Source: Edolisoma coerulescens (Eukaryota; Chordata; Aves; Passeriformes; Campephagidae). Taken from it: 64,000 bases of DNA. Location of the stretch: the NCBI GenBank assembly GCA_013397115.1, contig VWZW01002451.1:1-64000 (forward strand), read 5' to 3'. Shown here piece by piece: positions 23,990-35,113 of this stretch. Position numbers and translations under genes: made by a program. How positions within the stretch are numbered: the first letter of the stretch is position 1; each line of letters starts with the position of its first letter. Under the pieces are notes generated by a model. The model ran no database searches. It saw only the letters and a list, made by a program, of their open reading frames with translations, and was not told the DNA's origin.

Positions 23990-25064
23990 CCACTTGCACT
24001 TTTACAACAGAAAAACTATTTTAAAAAATTCGCACCTACCACGGTATGCTTGACCTAAATTCTTCAGTGCTGTTCCTTCATTTTGTGAGACTAGATATGA
24101 GTCCTAAATGTGTAAAATTGTGACCATGAAACATGAAAATTGATGAACCTATTCATGAGCTGGAGTGTTTGCTTTAAATTAAGTTGACAGATTTTCTGGT
24201 GCTTTTTTATTGACAATAAATTACCATTCTGTGTCATTTAAAAATTTGTGAACTTTCACATGGAAGGGTGGGTAGGTAGGAATGCAATTTTGGCCTAATA
24301 GTTAAATTAGGTAGATGGTTCTGCTAAAATATTTTGCATTAAAGGAGCTTTTAATTTTTCTATTAAATCATAATTTAAAAATTGTAAATCAGTGATTGGA
24401 TGCCCTCCAGCTCTCAGTAGCTAGATAAATCCAATAAATTTGTTATAAACAAACTCCAAGCTCCTAATAAATGTCCTGTTTTCAGTCACAAATCAGGTGT
24501 CGAACTGGAGTGAATATACTGATGTAAATTGGTTGCTTTTTCAGCATAGCTGAAAAAGATGCATAAAACCCAAGCCAAGCCATTTAGCACATGTACGTGG
24601 CCCACAAACAGATTTTAACAATCAGTTCTACCTGCTCGAGCTTTTTGTTGGATCAAGACCTCACTTTTTACCCATCCAAAGCTCCATTTCAGTTCAGAGA
24701 AATGTTGTCTGAATTATGGGCCAATAAAGAAATTAATATGGACCCTGACTTCTGGCCAGACATTGGTACCATGTAATTTCTCTGCCATGGCAATTCTAAT
24801 CTGCTGTGCTAACTGCTGTTTGAAGCTCATCTCACTACAAGTTTCCTGGGAAACAAATTCAGGCTCACATGTACATTTGTAAAAATGGCACCTCAGGTAA
24901 GTTTGGTTTCAGATGATGGAATAGCTCTGCCCCTCAGTTTGCTTACATTCACCAAACCTGACACTGAAAATGGTCCAGAGCTCAGGGGAAAAAGTGAAAG
25001 ATCTGTGCTGCACCCTTTTTGTTCACTGCACCCTTTTGTGTTTGTTCAGAAAGGCAGGTGAACC

Positions 25065-25255
25065 TTATTGCTTCTGAAAGTATGTTTTCTTTTTCCTGAG
25101 CTTTAAGTGGATGCCAGTTATGACAAAACCTGTCAGGGTTGCTGCTGTGCCAGAAACCAGGTAGGCAATTCCCAGGAATGGGTTACTTCCTCCACTCCAC
25201 ACCACGGTTGAAAGAATCACACGCTTCCTCCCCTTGAACCTGGTAACAGGGAAAT
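25065..25255 (-). CDS. TMEM30C: TMEM30C exon 7, terminal
   Basis: The acceptor is ccttctctcag. It encodes FPVTRFKGRKRVILSTVVW, then NPFLGIAYLVSG and the second membrane helix, and ends KTYFQKQ with TAA at 25067-25065. Confidence 0.95.
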
Positions 25256-28200
25256 CTGAGAGAAGGATGTTAAGATTTCACTAACAAAGTGTACAATATT
25301 TCCAGGAGAAGAGAAAGTAGTAGTTAAATGCTCAAAAAGCTTTCCAAGGCATAAAGAGTTCTGAGGTCTGCATTTGCTGCCAAAACCCCTTTAACTGGCT
25401 GGTGATGTCTCTGCTGTTCTGGATCCAAAAACCCAGCTGGTTTTTGGGTGGTGGTAAGCAGGTGGTGGTAAGAAACCCAGTTATTTTAGATACAGTCTTC
25501 ATGTGCACATGGAAATACTTTCTTTTTCTAAACATTGTAAATTTCACATTCATAATTTATAGAACTGCTACTGCATTAATTTGCTATGAAAGCTCAGTTG
25601 AAAATGGGCCTTTTGGGAAGCTTATCATGACACTCCACATAGTCTCTGTGAGGATAAGTGCTCACCTCTACCTAATATGTTGTACCCAGAATGTTATATG
25701 AGTTTACCTTTCATCTCTCCCATGGAAGCTTTCAGAATTAGAACCATGACACAACATTTGAAACCACAGCTCTATCAGCTGAGAAAGAAGAGAAGTTTAT
25801 GGTCATGTTGACATAACTCCTGCAGACAAAAGCAGTGCTTTAGTCAGCAGAGTTCCCTCTGTTGGGTGTGAGGGGCAGTGGCACCAGCACAAAAGCTCCT
25901 GTCAGTCAGGCCATGGCCCAAATCCGTCAGAGGGCTCTGCTGACACAGGGGTGTTCCGCACGGTTTCTTTGCCAGTTGACCATACAAATCCTATTCACTT
26001 CCACCTCACTGTAACTCTTAACAGTCTTAGGGAATCTGAAAGGATACTGTAGGAAATACGGAAGGTGTAATTCCCTGCTGGCAGGCCCTCCGCAAACTGC
26101 CGTACTCGCCTGACACGACGGTAGAGATTCCTGAACGTAGCGAAGGCCGACACTCGCATCCAGATAATGAAGTCATCGTTCACATAACCATTGTTCCTCT
26201 CATCATCCTCATCTAACAGATACACTGGCTTCTGCCAGTAAGGAGGTCTTGCTGTCCCTGGTGACAAAGAGACAAAGCAGGAAGGACATACTGTCCGTAA
26301 AAACAATGGTTGCTGAAATTCTGGGCCTCACACAACCAACACAGAATATGAGATATGGAAGAGACAGAAGACACTGTCCAAAATTACATATGCCAGTGTC
26401 TTGGGGTGACTTTATGATGCTGTTTCCCCTTTCGCCTGCTCTATGTCAGACATGAATCCTGTGCCTTCCTGTGTCTTTAAGCTGGGTCCAAGAGAAAAGG
26501 AAAGAAAAGCCAAGTGAATTCTTCAGAGCGGTTTTGTGTTCAAGGACACAGACACTCGCCTGCCTTCTCCCTGCTGCTGCAGAGCCCAAGGAAGCACCTT
26601 CCTGCTTTTCCCAGCTCTCGGCTCCTTTTTCTCAGGAGAGACAGAGAGTTGAAGTTCTTTGCTTTTAGCTAGCCTGCTAGCTGAGGCAAGAACTTTTTTT
26701 CCTGGGACTTTGGTTTTTCTTCTTCTCCTGGAACTGTTTGCTCCAGTCCAGAACACCATCACCGGGAGGCCTGACACCGTGGCCTGGAGGGGCCGATGCC
26801 AAACCTCAGCTCTGGAGAGAGAGAGCCACACCCACAGAAAGGACTCAGGTTTTCTCCACAGCGAGAGGTTTTATTATTTAATATTATTCATTCTTTTTGG
26901 TGCCTGCCTGCATCCTGCTTGTTAAATAAATAGGTTTTTTTCACTTTCCTCCAAGGAAGGAGGCAGGGGAGCCTGAGGGGGAACCTGGCAGGAGAGGGGC
27001 TGCTGAAATCTGCCTTCTATCAGAGGACGTTCATTTCGGACGTTCCTCCAAATTTGTCTCCAACCAAGACAGCCAGATAACAGCATCTCCAAGCATGCCT
27101 ACTCACCTCAAACATGAATTAACGGTGTAACAGTGCCCAGGGGCTGCTACACATTAGACCCTTCAAGCACAGGAAAAACAAAGTGACTTGCACAAATGAA
27201 AATGCTGTTTATTCTGGATTCTTGCCTCTTCGGCAAGCAACATGTTCTCTGTAATGAGGAGCTTGCCTTCATTTTTATACATTAATATATTCCTGTACAA
27301 CTAGAAAGGCACCTTTTTGCAGTCTAATGGCACAGCCTATGACATTTAGAATCTGTCTCATGAAAACTACTTAGATAATTAACTTCAGTGTATTGCACCC
27401 AGCATGGCACTGCCCTGATCCAGAACAGGCAGCTTTTAGCCCCACTTCAATAGGTATCAACCATAACCAGGAAACAGCCCTAGGAAACAGGTCTGAAAGA
27501 ACTAGTGACAAGGGCAGCCTCTCGTATCTCACAGCTGCCCAAGAATCTGCAAAGGCAGGAAGGAAAGATGAGACATGCGATTCTCCTTCACAGATGTTTT
27601 CAACAGGAAAGGAAAAAAAAGAGCAACTGCATCCTTGCTTTCTCTGGACAGATAAAGCATCACAAGAAACTGTATAGAAGGGTGTTGATGTGGGCTAACT
27701 TGAGTCTTTCAAAACCATTTTCTCTCAATTTCTATGGTCACTGATTAAAAACAAGTAAGAAGGTGATATTTTGGCTAAATGTGTCTTCTGCTCTCAGTCA
27801 CCCTCTAAAGCTGCTTCTTCAACCTGCTTTGGGAGGTATTTCTCCCAAAGGTGATTTTTCTCAGAATGGGAGACACATGAAGGGGAAGATAAGGAAGCCA
27901 TTGAAAAATAAGGAACACCAGCAGAACCATTCTTACCTGCAAATGCAGAAGAGAGATTGTATGATTCAGGATTGCGAAATTTCACGTTTTTATCTGTCCA
28001 CCAGCTGTTTCCGGTCTTCAGCAGTGGCACTTGAATGACAGATGAGTTACGATTGTAAAAAAGATCAATAGTATCTGCAGGGAATACAATAAGCAACATC
28101 TGTGAGTCAAAACCAGTCTAGTTGCCACATGACTAACAAAAAAATGTCACACTGAAGCATCTTTCAAGTGGATAGAAAACGTGAACATCGTGGGAAAGGT

Positions 28201-31200
28201 TTCATCATGTGTATAGAGCACTAGACATTTCACAAGAAGAATTAAGGTACCAGGGTCTTAGAACTCCCGAAGTTTTAAAGACTAAACATTTCCTGCCAAT
28301 CCCTGTGTACGTTGTTCCCCGTGTCCATCAACTCCTGTGGGACTGACTTCTTTGTAAATCACTTTTTGAGCTCTCAAGCTAGTTACAGAAGTTACTGTCC
28401 TAGTTAGTTTTCCTTAGAATTTCTCTGACAGTTGTCATAAAACTTTGCTCTACATGATGTCTTTTCAGGGACTAGAGTAGAGGTAAAAGCACAATCAAGG
28501 GAATCCAGTCCTTTGGAGAAAATTTTGCTTTAGTTTTATGCCAGTTAGAGCTTGCCTACCAACTTGGACACAAACACTTTCTTAAATCAAAAACCATTTA
28601 GTTAAAATTGTGCTTAACCATGCCATCCAGTTCCAGCGGGTGAAGAGCACTTGTTTTTACCCATTATATTTTCCTACATAGATTAGTTTAACATAAGGCA
28701 AAAACATGATAGGTCTCATTACCATCTCTGTAAACCCCATGGCAGCCAATGATAATCCGATGATACAAATGGGGAGGGGTTGCCTTTTAGGTGACATGAA
28801 AAGGACAAGTCAGCTGCATGAGCATCAATGGAAACATACTTTTTTTTTCCTCCTGCTGCAAAACCTGTGTTCACACAGCTCCTTAAAGCTCAGACACATT
28901 CTTCTGGGGAAGTGATCATTCTGTGGCCCACCACATCCCCAGCTGTTTGTCACCAGTTCATTAACAAGAGTTGCAATGCTCTGAGCTCTGCCTGTTTAGT
29001 TGCTTGTCTTGACTCTCCCTCACATGCTCCAGAACAGCGTGGGCTGCCCACAGCTGGGCTCTGCTGGCCTAGGTCTGGGGCCAGCCCAGTAAATCACACT
29101 TCCAGGTGGGTGCACAGGTACATGAAAATCAAATGGATCTATCTAGAAGTTACTGAATGCAACTGGCTTTCACAAGTCCCCTGCTGTGGGTGGCTCAGCT
29201 GCTTGGAAACAGCTGCTGCCTTCCCAAAACCTGCTGCATGGAACAGGTTAAAAAAAGGGTGGGAGTGGGGAGCAGCAGAGATTGGAAGACAAAAAAGATG
29301 AGGTGGGGAGAAAAGCCTGTACAGGTTTTTGTTGCTTTTCCTTCCAGAGGTACATTCTGAAATCTCCCAAGTGTACTCATAAGCAGATTACAGCCACTAG
29401 GTTACTACAAAGATCAAACCCAGGATCCAATTAAGACTATGTATGCTTGCAGCATTCTAAGAACAAAAATGAAACCACGTAGATCCAAAGGTCCAAAACA
29501 ATGTGGAGAACACAGAGAATCCCTCCTTCTAAGCACATGATTGTGGGAAGGCAGAATCTGGGCTCTCCCATCACTGTACAAGAATGTACTTTTTAGCAAG
29601 GAAGTACACTAAATCCGTTGCATCCTCATTCCTTATTTCAAGAGGACCGAAATTCCTCCCTTCACAGGAAGGGGGCCTTAGAAAATGAAAAATCTCCCTC
29701 AGTTTCCCAACTGGTGCCAAGTTACGAAACAGTAGCATGCAGAGGCCCACATTCAATAGAGTAGCACCACCAAACAAAGCCTTTTGTGGGAGAAAGAGGC
29801 CTTGCAATACCAGGACTCCCTGGACTGGGGCAAGGGAATAGTTTCAAGAGGGAATCAGTGGGGTGGGAGAGGAAGGTGCCCACGTACCATTGAACATGCT
29901 GTTGGCAATGGCCCCGCACGGCGCCATTGGGGTCCCATTTCCGTAGGTGCTGAAGGGCGCGCAGTAGCTCCTCTGGATCTGCGTTCAAGGTCACACAACA
30001 ATCAGGCACAGACCCAGGGTTTGGTTTTAATTTGCTGGTGTCCTCCCATGCCTTCTTCTGAAAAGCCACTGAATAATTAAGTCTCCAGTACCTTTTGGTC
30101 ACATTAGAGAGACATCCAAATGAATGGATCTGTAGTTCAGGAACACCTTCCATATCCAGGTATGGAAATTTAATGTCTTCACCAAATTCTGCAGCTGACT
30201 TGCAAACTCTAGACTATAAAAACAGATTTGGGGATCTGCTATTGTAAAATGGCTACAACTGAAAATGTTCCAGTGAAGCCTTGGCTTACCCTAGAACATT
30301 TTATTTTTCCTTCTTTTTAATTCTGACCTGGGCTGCATTACTGCTGGAGATGTAGTTGGCCACATTACTGCAGTTCAATGTGGGCAAATCTTGATGTACA
30401 AAGATACAGAATGAAAAACAAAAGTCCACCTTTATCACATCTTTCCTATCCCAGTTTATAAGAAACTATAAATCTTCAGGTTTAAACACAGAAACATTTT
30501 CAAGTAACTCCCAATGAGCTGTATATCTGATTGGCACAAAAGCCAAAAGCAGCTGCATCTGGATGCAAACAAACAAGCTGACAGGACACCTGGAGAGTTG
30601 TAAGAAGCATTTTATAGAAACAACAGATTATCATGGCACAACCATCATATGTACTGAAAGGACATGTGGACTGTGTGTATATTAAGAAATGCTACTTTTA
30701 AGCCAAAGAAAATATGCTTTAGATTTGTAAGTAAAAAAACCTGAATGCCATGATTGCATTCTCCAGTTTCCTTATGCAGGTGTGCTGCAGGTGATGCTGT
30801 CTACCTCCCTCTTTAGACCTTTAAATTGCATACTTAGAATGCTACATGATCGCTTACTTCAGAACAAACCTTTTCCTGCTCCTTGTCTGCTTCCAAAGCC
30901 AGATGGCAAAATGAAAGACCTAGAATAACTTAATTCCCTAGCCCTATAATAAAAACACAGTTTAAAACACTTCAGGCTAAGAAGACTGACAACACAAGAA
31001 GAAAAAGCTTTCTGTGTATTTATTTGAAAAAGACAATGTATTTTTAATCAGCACTGCAAGGTGCAGGTTTGAGAACTGCAACACTGGACTGACATCTTTT
31101 ATTTATCCCCCTCAACCTTCCTCTCTTACTAACTTATTAGACATAATGGCCCTAACAAGCATAAAAGCTGGGACTAAACACTGAAAATCTGTACTTTATT

Positions 31201-33715
31201 ATTCCCTAGAGCCACCTAAACACACTTATGGTTCTGCCTAGTTAGCTCTCCATATGGTCAAAGGCACACCTGCTGGAACTGCTGCTGATCTCACAACGTC
31301 AAAAGAAAACTTACGTTTACATTTCGGCCCAACAGTTGTGCGTCACTTCTTGACATCACGTATCGACGGTGGTTTTGATAGAAGTTTTGTAGACCATAGT
31401 ACACAAAAACGTCACCCTAGAATTCAAGGATAAACCCCTTCAATAAGGAGAGTTCATGAAGGCAATGAGAAATCCTATTACTTTCTAAAAAAGAGGGAAA
31501 GGGAGTACTCAACTCATATTAAAATGTCAGTAACTCCACCCTAAGCAATTCAGCAGACACAGGCTAGAATCTAATCTTTACCCTAACTGTAAGTTTTTAT
31601 GTTTTGGCACAAAATTAAACATAATTTCAATCACCAAACAAAACCTAAAATAAAAATGCCTGATAATTATTTTACTCAAGATGGCATGGCTGGCCATGAA
31701 CTTGCAATGACTATGAATCATTTTGTAGAGACAGACACCCATTTTCCATAAAAGAAGGTGCACGAAACCCTTCACATTAAAAGGAGAAGGCTAAGCAGGC
31801 AAATCAAGCATGAAAGGTAATTATGCAACTATAAAAAACCTTTTAGTCAATTAAATTAACTTCTCATCTCAAACCTCACTGTAATCTGAAGAATTACAAA
31901 TTATTTTAACAGCCTCCTCAATACTGAAGAATCCTAAAGTGACTTTAAATTGCACTGTGATTTTAAGGGATCATTTATTCAGTACTAAGTATAAGATCAC
32001 TTCGGCAGAACATGAAGCATTTTAACAGTCTCAACAACATGACCTGGTAGTTTAAGACAGGAAATGAAGGATACTTTTTCCAAAAGAAACTTCAGAATCA
32101 CATTCTAGACTTGAATTATTTCAAGGACCTTGGGGATTAGCAGCACAACCCTTGTAAAAATGACTACAGGGGTTTACTTATGTAAAGTGCTCAGAGCTTC
32201 AGATTTCCTTCTCCCTTGAGAGCTTAGCAGGGCAGCAACAACCAGCCCCAGGCCAAGGGCAAGGGTTTGCCACTGACTCAGAGAAAGATACGGAGAGAGG
32301 TCACCTCCACAATCAAACACCATTCCCTCCAGCCCCATCTTCTCCTTGGACATCTCCCAACCAAGGAACCGGGTCTTGGTTATAAATACCAATATGAGCA
32401 ACAAAGGCAAAAGTGTAAAATTTTGAGCATTACATGTTTTGAAACGTACAAAGCAAATTTAGTCAGGAGCTCTACAGAACAGAAATAGTGTCTTTTATCA
32501 TTTAGGGATATAAATAGCAGGTGGTACTAAGCAGCTTGAGTTGGTTTCTTGCACTCACTTACCAATATATCTTCCTTTAGCGTGAAATTAACAGAACAGT
32601 GGCATTCCTTATTCCAATTAGAGGAATTTTCACGGAGCTTTGAACAATCTGAGCATTTGTCTGAATAATCTATCTGTCAGAGAAGTGAACAAGCAAATAC
32701 ATTGTAATAAAGGACATACTCATAGGAAAAGGTTAGTGTTTTAGCTCCAAGACTTCTCAGAGCAGTTCTCTTCTATGTGACTCTGGACTGCCAAAAACAT
32801 TGTTGAAAATGAAGAGGCAGAGAGTCAGGACTTGGCCTCAATGAACAACCACAAAATTTATCCCTAGTTTAAAGCTGGTTTAGAGCCTTTTGATGACTGT
32901 TGCAGAACTTTCACATCTGCTCCTCGGCAAAGGAGTGCTGAGTGAAGAACACTGCTGCACCTTGGACTGGCTGACCAAGTAATGCTTGACAAATCCCCAC
33001 ATGCATCATGGCCCACCCCTGCTGAACAGCCTGGGTGTAGTGCTGAGTGTTGGCTCCTAACAGGAAGCTATTCACAACACCACAGGTCTGAATAACCTTG
33101 TCTGCAGGAGGGATTTAAACATTAAGGCTCCCTGCATTTCAAGATTTTGCCCTAGCAAACATGTATGTTCTTCTAGTGCCAAACACTCTCAGAGGGATTT
33201 GCTTATTTCCCTTCAAAACCCTAGAAAATAATGACAACATTTTGGTATTACCAGCCAGTGGCAGTAATTATCACCCATATTTCCGATATTACAACCCAGT
33301 TAATCACCCAGTGCTCTGATTTTATTGATGACCGACTGCCTCTGAAGATTTTCACAGGAATACCAGCTGCTGGACACATATCCAAGGCATGAAGCCATTG
33401 CTATCATCTTTATCCAGAAGCAAAAACTCAACACCCTTTCCCTCCAAACCTAGCCTGTTTTCTTCTTTACAGAATATCAAAGAAGAGCACCCCCAAACCA
33501 ACCTGGATTTCTCTGACGCTGTTTGCAGACAGGACAAGGCAGACTCCCACAGTGAGGCAGAAGGCCCCTGTCAGAAAGAAGCTGGAGAGCACAGATGCAA
33601 TGGTGAGCTGGGGCTTCCAAGCTGGCAGCCTCTGCTGCTTGAATGCACTGTTATCCGGACATCTGGAAGGAGGTGCTGCTTCTTCTTGGGGAGGAAAACT
33701 TGTCTTGCTTTTCAT
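25065..33715 (-). CDS. TMEM30C: TMEM30C (CDC50C), P4-ATPase flippase beta subunit, complete
   Basis: CDC50 proteins bind P4-ATPases, help them leave the ER and support phospholipid flipping at Golgi and plasma membranes. Seven exons in order: 33715-33503, 32673-32563, 31416-31315, 29978-29888, 28074-27937, 26257-26048 and 25255-25065. Together they give 351 codons plus stop with every phase consistent. Family marks are the N-terminal DNSAFKQQRLPAWKP before a first membrane helix (about residues 38-62). A Cys-rich ectodomain follows, with NFT and NSS glycosylation sites, HRRYVMSRSDAQL, APCGAIANSMFND, WWTDKNVKFRNP, DFIIWMR and LPAGNY. A second helix after NPFLGIAY and a basic tail ending KKKTYFQKQ complete the protein. 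The divergent ectodomain and its place next to CMSS1 favour TMEM30C over TMEM30A or B. In humans TMEM30C is a pseudogene; here it looks intact. It lies about 1.2 kb downstream of CMSS1 on the same strand. Confidence 0.93.
26048..26257 (-). CDS. TMEM30C: TMEM30C exon 6
   Basis: The acceptor is tttgtcaccag and the donor TCCTACA|gtatcc. It contains PPYWQKPVYLLDEDDERNNG, then DFIIWMR and LPAGNYTFRISY, the best conserved CDC50 ectodomain block. Confidence 0.95.
26397..27071 (+). mobile_element. solo LTR with GCCAG target duplication
   Basis: The 675-bp element starts TGTCTTGGGGTGAC and ends CCAACCAAGACA. It is bounded by GCCAG at 26392-26396 and 27072-27076. It has an AATAAA-containing stretch at about 26922-26932. 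No internal viral genes are present. It sits in the intron between TMEM30C exons 5 and 6, in the opposite orientation to the gene. The 5-bp duplication fits an ERVL-like or class I avian retrovirus. Confidence 0.75.
27937..28074 (-). CDS. TMEM30C: TMEM30C exon 5
   Basis: The acceptor is tattccctgcag and the donor TTTGCAG|gtaaga. It encodes TIDLFYNRNSSVIQ and SWWTDKNVKFRNP. The Asp of the FNDT motif is split across the upstream junction. Confidence 0.95.
29888..29978 (-). CDS. TMEM30C: TMEM30C exon 4
   Basis: The acceptor is ccttgaacgcag and the donor TTCAATG|gtacgt. It encodes QRSYCAPF and TPMAPCGAIANSMFN, with the conserved Cys pair. A longer open frame over the same bases in another phase is a shadow. 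Confidence 0.92.
31315..31416 (-). CDS. TMEM30C: TMEM30C exon 3
   Basis: The acceptor is gaattctag and the donor GTAAAC|gtaagt. It encodes GDVFVYYGLQNFYQNHRRYV followed by MSRSDAQL, a CDC50 signature. Confidence 0.95.
32563..32673 (-). CDS. TMEM30C: TMEM30C exon 2
   Basis: The acceptor is cacttctctgacag and the donor ATATTG|gtaagt. It encodes IDYSDKCSDC, an NSS site, then CHCSVNFTLKED, with four cysteines in the pattern expected for the disulphide-bonded ectodomain. Confidence 0.95.
33503..33715 (-). CDS. TMEM30C: TMEM30C exon 1 with start codon
   Basis: The first ATG of the frame (33715-33713) opens MKSKTSFPPQEE, followed by DNSAFKQQRLPAWKP and a hydrophobic helix. The donor is ATCCAG|gttggt. 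The length of the N-terminal tail fits other CDC50 proteins, so this start was kept. Confidence 0.93.
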
Positions 33716-34890
33716 TTTCTTCTTGGTGAAAGGAATAATACCCTTGTGCTGGAGAGTGTTTCAGCTGAGATACTGTCTTTATTGTTGGGAGACTGTATTG
33801 TTTGCTCAAACCTGCATTATGGTGAGGAATTACTAATTAACTAGATCTCTCTCTTCCTTGCTTTCTGTATTTGTGCCTGGATCTCCATGATAAGCTTGTA
33901 CCAGTCAAATGATTGTGTACTTTGATCAGGGTGCCCGGTTCATTCCTCCTGGAAAAGCTTAGATATACTTTTCCTGCCCCACAACTCAGTAGGATTTGTT
34001 ATGTCTTATTTATTTCCAGGGATACTGTCAGCTGTACTGGAATTTCTGTGTAATTTCAGATGCATTATTTCTTCTGCCTTCACTTCCACAGCTGCCCAGC
34101 TAACAGGCATGGCATACAATGAAAGGAGTTCTATCCCAGTTACACTGGATTCCACTGGGGAGGACTGCAGGTGCTGAGACAGCACTGGACAGAAAACATT
34201 GCTTTGGAAGACAGAATCAAATTTTTTAACCTATTACATTCATTGCTATTGACTGAGATACGATTAAAGGTTGGAAAAAGGTCGTGTGTTCTTTATCACA
34301 GGAGGACAACTCATTTTTAAAATATCCAATCTGGACCAATGGCTTTCCAAGATACTGATGATTTCCCCCTCTCTATTCATCTTTTTCTCTGAAAAAGAAT
34401 CCATCCATTCCCTACTATCCACAATGACAAAGGAATCACCCAGAGATCACCTCCTTTTAATTTAAATGGGCAAATATAAGAATCCTTTTTTCACTCTTCA
34501 ACAGTTTAACCAAAATATGATCTCAGCATAATATACAGATAATTTATCATGTGAAAGCAAAAACCAGCATTTGGCCAGCTCTAGAACAGATAGGTGAAAA
34601 ATACCTTTTTGACCTATTACTGAAATTCACACAACTTTTTCAAAGATCCCCAAGGGCAGGAACTAGATTATCACTCTCATGAGAGAAACACGTGTCTCAT
34701 TTGGGACAGCACAGGGAGGGAACAGAAAATTGAGTTTCACACCCATGTTTGCTCATCTTCAGAGTCTTACTAGTGACATATAGTAGTGACATATAGTAGT
34801 AAATCTAGCAGGTGAAAGCAGTGTAACTCTAATTTCAGTATGACATTGTTCCTGCAATAAAAATAATACTAGAACTACAAACAAAGCTTC
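33716..34890. other. short intergenic gap between CMSS1 end and TMEM30C start
   Basis: About 1.2 kb that must hold the TMEM30C promoter and 5' untranslated region. No CpG island is seen, which fits a tissue-restricted promoter. A 14-base direct repeat (tagtgacatatagtagtgac type) lies at about 34771-34800. Confidence 0.55.
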
Positions 34891-34896
34891 TGGCTT

Positions 34897-34902
34897 TTTA
34901 TT
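34897..34902 (-). promoter_or_regulatory. polyadenylation signal for CMSS1
   Basis: AATAAA on the minus strand, about 130 bases past the CMSS1 stop, implying a short 3' untranslated region that ends near 34880. Confidence 0.65.
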
Positions 34903-35029
34903 AAAAGAAAACTCAGAAAAAGTTGCAATGTGCATTCTGTATTGAGAGACCTCTGAAAAGTCAAAATTCAGTTGCAGACAGGATAACAGTAAAATGCAGC
35001 TGCAAATTACTTCCCTGTGGGTAAACTCA

Positions 35030-35113
35030 TTAAAAGAGTCCCAGCTTCACAGATCCATCTCTGCACAGCTTTATAATACTCTTCTCCAGTAGGTCAATTG
35101 TTTCTCTCTTTAT
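35030..35113 (-). CDS. CMSS1: CMSS1 terminal coding exon
   Basis: The acceptor is gttttcttcag. Twenty-seven codons starting IKRETIDLLEKS and ending VKLGLF, then TAA at 35032-35030. The C-terminal KLGLF is conserved. Confidence 0.93.
   Translation of the reverse strand: MKRETIDLLEKSIIKLCRDGSVKLGLF

Noticed and set aside
29722..30153. 143-codon minus-strand open frame
   Set aside because: It reads TMEM30C exon 4 in the wrong phase. The correct phase gives APCGAIANSMFN with good splice sites.
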